Under the pieces are notes generated by a model that was not told where the DNA came from, did not search any database, and saw nothing but the letters and a program-made list of their open reading frames with translations. Shown piece by piece: positions 62,461 to 64,000 of a stretch of DNA of 64,000 bases; position 1 is the first letter of the stretch; each line of letters begins with the position of its first letter. The stretch comes from Pedobacter mendelii. GTDB taxonomy: Bacteria; Bacteroidota; Bacteroidia; Sphingobacteriales; Sphingobacteriaceae. Where the stretch lies: contig NZ_BMDJ01000001.1 in assembly GCF_014635725.1 (NCBI RefSeq), positions 496,001 through 560,000 on the forward strand, in the 5' to 3' direction. A program made the position numbers and the translations under genes.

Positions 62461-63551
62461 GCAAAATTCTTTTTGATCATCAAATATTTTCGCTTCAGGT
62501 ATATGGGGGTATTTCAAGATATTTTGCTAATATCAAACACGCTTTAGAAAAAGAACCGGATTGTTCTGGGCATATTGGAGTACTTTACAGCAAAAATTAT
62601 TATATTCAAAATTATAAAGCACCAATTCAAAATTTATTAGGAAAGCGGCTATTTGCATCGCAGGAGAAAGAATATAAATGGAATAAAAAATATTCAAAAT
62701 ATCTTATTAATAAAAATGATTTCGACGTTCTTCATCCAACTTATTATGAGCCATATTTTTTAAAAAAACTTAAGAAACCTTATGTCATTACTGTTCACGA
62801 TATGATTCATGAACTGATGCCAGATTCTTTTCCCTGGAATGATATTGCAGCTGTTCACAAAAGAGAAATTTTAGCTAACGCCACCAAAATTATTGCCATT
62901 TCTGAAACAACTAAAAATGATTTAAAAAAAATACTAAATATTGAAGACAGCAGAATAGAAGTTATTTATCATGGATATCAGCCAAAAAATCAAAGTTTTC
63001 ATCCCTCTAAAAATAATTTAGAAGAAAATAAATACATACTATTTGTAGGTGCACGTTCCGGGTATAAGAATTTCAATCGGCTAGTAAATGCAATTGCTCC
63101 ATTTTTAAAGAGCAAAAAAATAAACCTTATCTGCACAGGTGGTGGAAACTTTCAAAAAGAAGAAACCGAATTATTTAAAAAATTAGAAATCGATAAATAT
63201 GTCATTCAGTTTAGTGTTTCTGACCAACACCTAGAAGCTCTTTACTCTAATGCATTGGCTTTTGTTTTCCCTTCTATTTACGAAGGTTTTGGCTTACCAA
63301 TACTAGAAGCATTTCAAAGTAGATGCCCGGTTATCTTAAGTAATTCTACTTGTTTTAAAGAAGTTGCAGCCGATGCAGCCGAGTATTTTGATCCAATGGA
63401 CGAGCATTCTATTTTAGCTTCCGTTGTGAAAATTATTGAGAACAGAGAAAATAAAGATTTATTGGTAGAGAAGGCTATTAAAAGGCTTGAGAATTTTACT
63501 CCTCAAGCTTGTTTTGATAAAACAATTGCTTTATACAAATCGATTAGTTAA
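62457..63551 (+). CDS. Glycosyltransferase family 4 (mannosyltransferase-like)
   Basis: The 364-residue GT-B enzyme has the N-terminal acceptor region SLQVYGGISRYFANIKHALE, the mannosyltransferase-like ITVHDMIHELMPDSFPWNDI, and the donor site VFPSIYEGFGLPILEAFQSR with its E-x7-E motif. Its ATG overlaps the preceding stop (ATGA), indicating coupling. The stop overlaps that of the convergent methyltransferase gene by four bases. Confidence 0.9.
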   Translation: MSKILFDHQIFSLQVYGGISRYFANIKHALEKEPDCSGHIGVLYSKNYYIQNYKAPIQNLLGKRLFASQEKEYKWNKKYSKYLINKNDFDVLHPTYYEPYFLKKLKKPYVITVHDMIHELMPDSFPWNDIAAVHKREILANATKIIAISETTKNDLKKILNIEDSRIEVIYHGYQPKNQSFHPSKNNLEENKYILFVGARSGYKNFNRLVNAIAPFLKSKKINLICTGGGNFQKEETELFKKLEIDKYVIQFSVSDQHLEALYSNALAFVFPSIYEGFGLPILEAFQSRCPVILSNSTCFKEVAADAAEYFDPMDEHSILASVVKIIENRENKDLLVEKAIKRLENFTPQACFDKTIALYKSIS

Positions 63552-64000
63552 GATAGTTTTGTTTTTATAAAACTCCAATCATTCTGTAATAAACTTTCTT
63601 TAATACCATTTTGCTTCCGAAAATAACGATCTACTTTGCGCTTCATTGTACGAATTATATACGGAAGCCTTGCAGGCTTCAATAGATTAGTATCAAACTT
63701 TCGATCTGTAAACAAATGAAGTCCTTCCCCATCGGTGTAAAAATTCAGGTTAAATTTTTGGGCTAAGTAAGCTAATGATTTTTCAGAATATAAAGATATA
63801 TGCTGGCCTGTTTCAGGGACTAAATACCACCAATTTCTTAAGCTTTCTGCACCAGGATGCAAGACGGTTGTAAACAGCAAATTCTTACTATATTTTAATA
63901 TTTCTTCAATTTCTATTAATGGATTAGGAAGATGCTCAAAAACTTCGAACGCAGTAACCATTTCAAATGTACTGTTATCGCTTAAATTTGAAAGGTCAAA
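63548..64000 (-). CDS. Class I SAM-dependent methyltransferase (5' end beyond window)
   Basis: The frame is open to the right edge; 150 residues of the C-terminal part are present. The segment FEMVTAFEVFEHLPNPLIEI is the post-II/motif-III region of class I methyltransferases (Methyltransf_23 type), followed by ILKYSKNLLFTTVLHPGAES and WWYLVPETGQHISLYSEKSL, typical of enzymes that methylate sugars or lipids in glycan clusters. The SAM-binding glycine motif must lie outside the window. Convergent with the last glycosyltransferase. Confidence 0.85.
   Translation of the reverse strand, partial: FDLSNLSDNSTFEMVTAFEVFEHLPNPLIEIEEILKYSKNLLFTTVLHPGAESLRNWWYLVPETGQHISLYSEKSLAYLAQKFNLNFYTDGEGLHLFTDRKFDTNLLKPARLPYIIRTMKRKVDRYFRKQNGIKESLLQNDWSFIKTKLS

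Overview
The window looks like chromosomal DNA of a Bacteroidota bacterium, most likely a Sphingobacteriaceae member close to Pedobacter. The evidence is the AT-rich composition, a SprA-type secretin of the type IX secretion/gliding system, a CarboxypepD_reg/TonB-dependent receptor, TAnnTTTG-type -7 promoter elements, near absence of Shine-Dalgarno sequences, and gene orders typical of the phylum (maeB-ruvA-sprA; TPR-DUF4292-EnvC). No prophage, insertion sequence or CRISPR array is visible.

Layout. 1-8.6 kb (minus): 5' part of sprA, then ruvA and maeB. 8.7-10.4 kb: three small envelope-type hypotheticals and a frameshifted LysM remnant. 10.5-20.1 kb (minus): lytic transglycosylase mltD, gatA, two tandem tatA-like genes, an EnvC-like factor, a DUF4292 lipoprotein, a TPR protein, a polysaccharide flippase and acylphosphatase. 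20.1-23.2 kb: a membrane protein, an NMO/FabK-like flavoenzyme, a YoeB-type toxin-antitoxin pair and an amidohydrolase. 23.3 kb: a degenerate tRNA-Thr. 23.5-25.4 kb: divergent phosphatidate phosphatase (App1) and diacylglycerol-kinase-like genes. 25.4-28.8 kb: membrane protein, TonB-domain protein, M23 peptidase, rbfA, hflX. 29.2-32.3 kb: trpE-trpG-trpC, preceded by what reads as a complete transcription attenuator with a WLW leader peptide. 32.8-34.7 kb: a Cys-rich lipoprotein, small membrane protein, broken XRE regulator and four-helix membrane protein. 34.8-45.6 kb (plus): paired amidohydrolase-like exported proteins, a hypothetical, a TonB-dependent receptor, an ABC exporter and a PLDc_N peptide. 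46-54.8 kb: MFS transporter, recG, rarD-like, ridA, a 45-residue membrane protein, a major OmpA-family protein, aminopeptidase P and meaB. 54.9-63.6 kb (plus): a surface-glycan cluster of seven glycosyltransferases around an MsbA-like exporter, ending at a convergent methyltransferase cut by the window edge.

The strongest unusual signal is the trp leader at 32.18-32.34 kb: a -7 promoter element about six bases before the ATG, a 22-codon peptide with Trp at positions 8 and 10, a segment able to form an antiterminator, and a GC-rich hairpin with a U-tract before trpE. Other points of interest are a perfect terminator-like hairpin inside gatA, three copies of a short dispersed repeat, a nonsense codon at position 2 of an XRE gene, and a tRNA-Thr with several invariant positions altered. 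All family assignments rest on motif recognition by eye; no database search was run.
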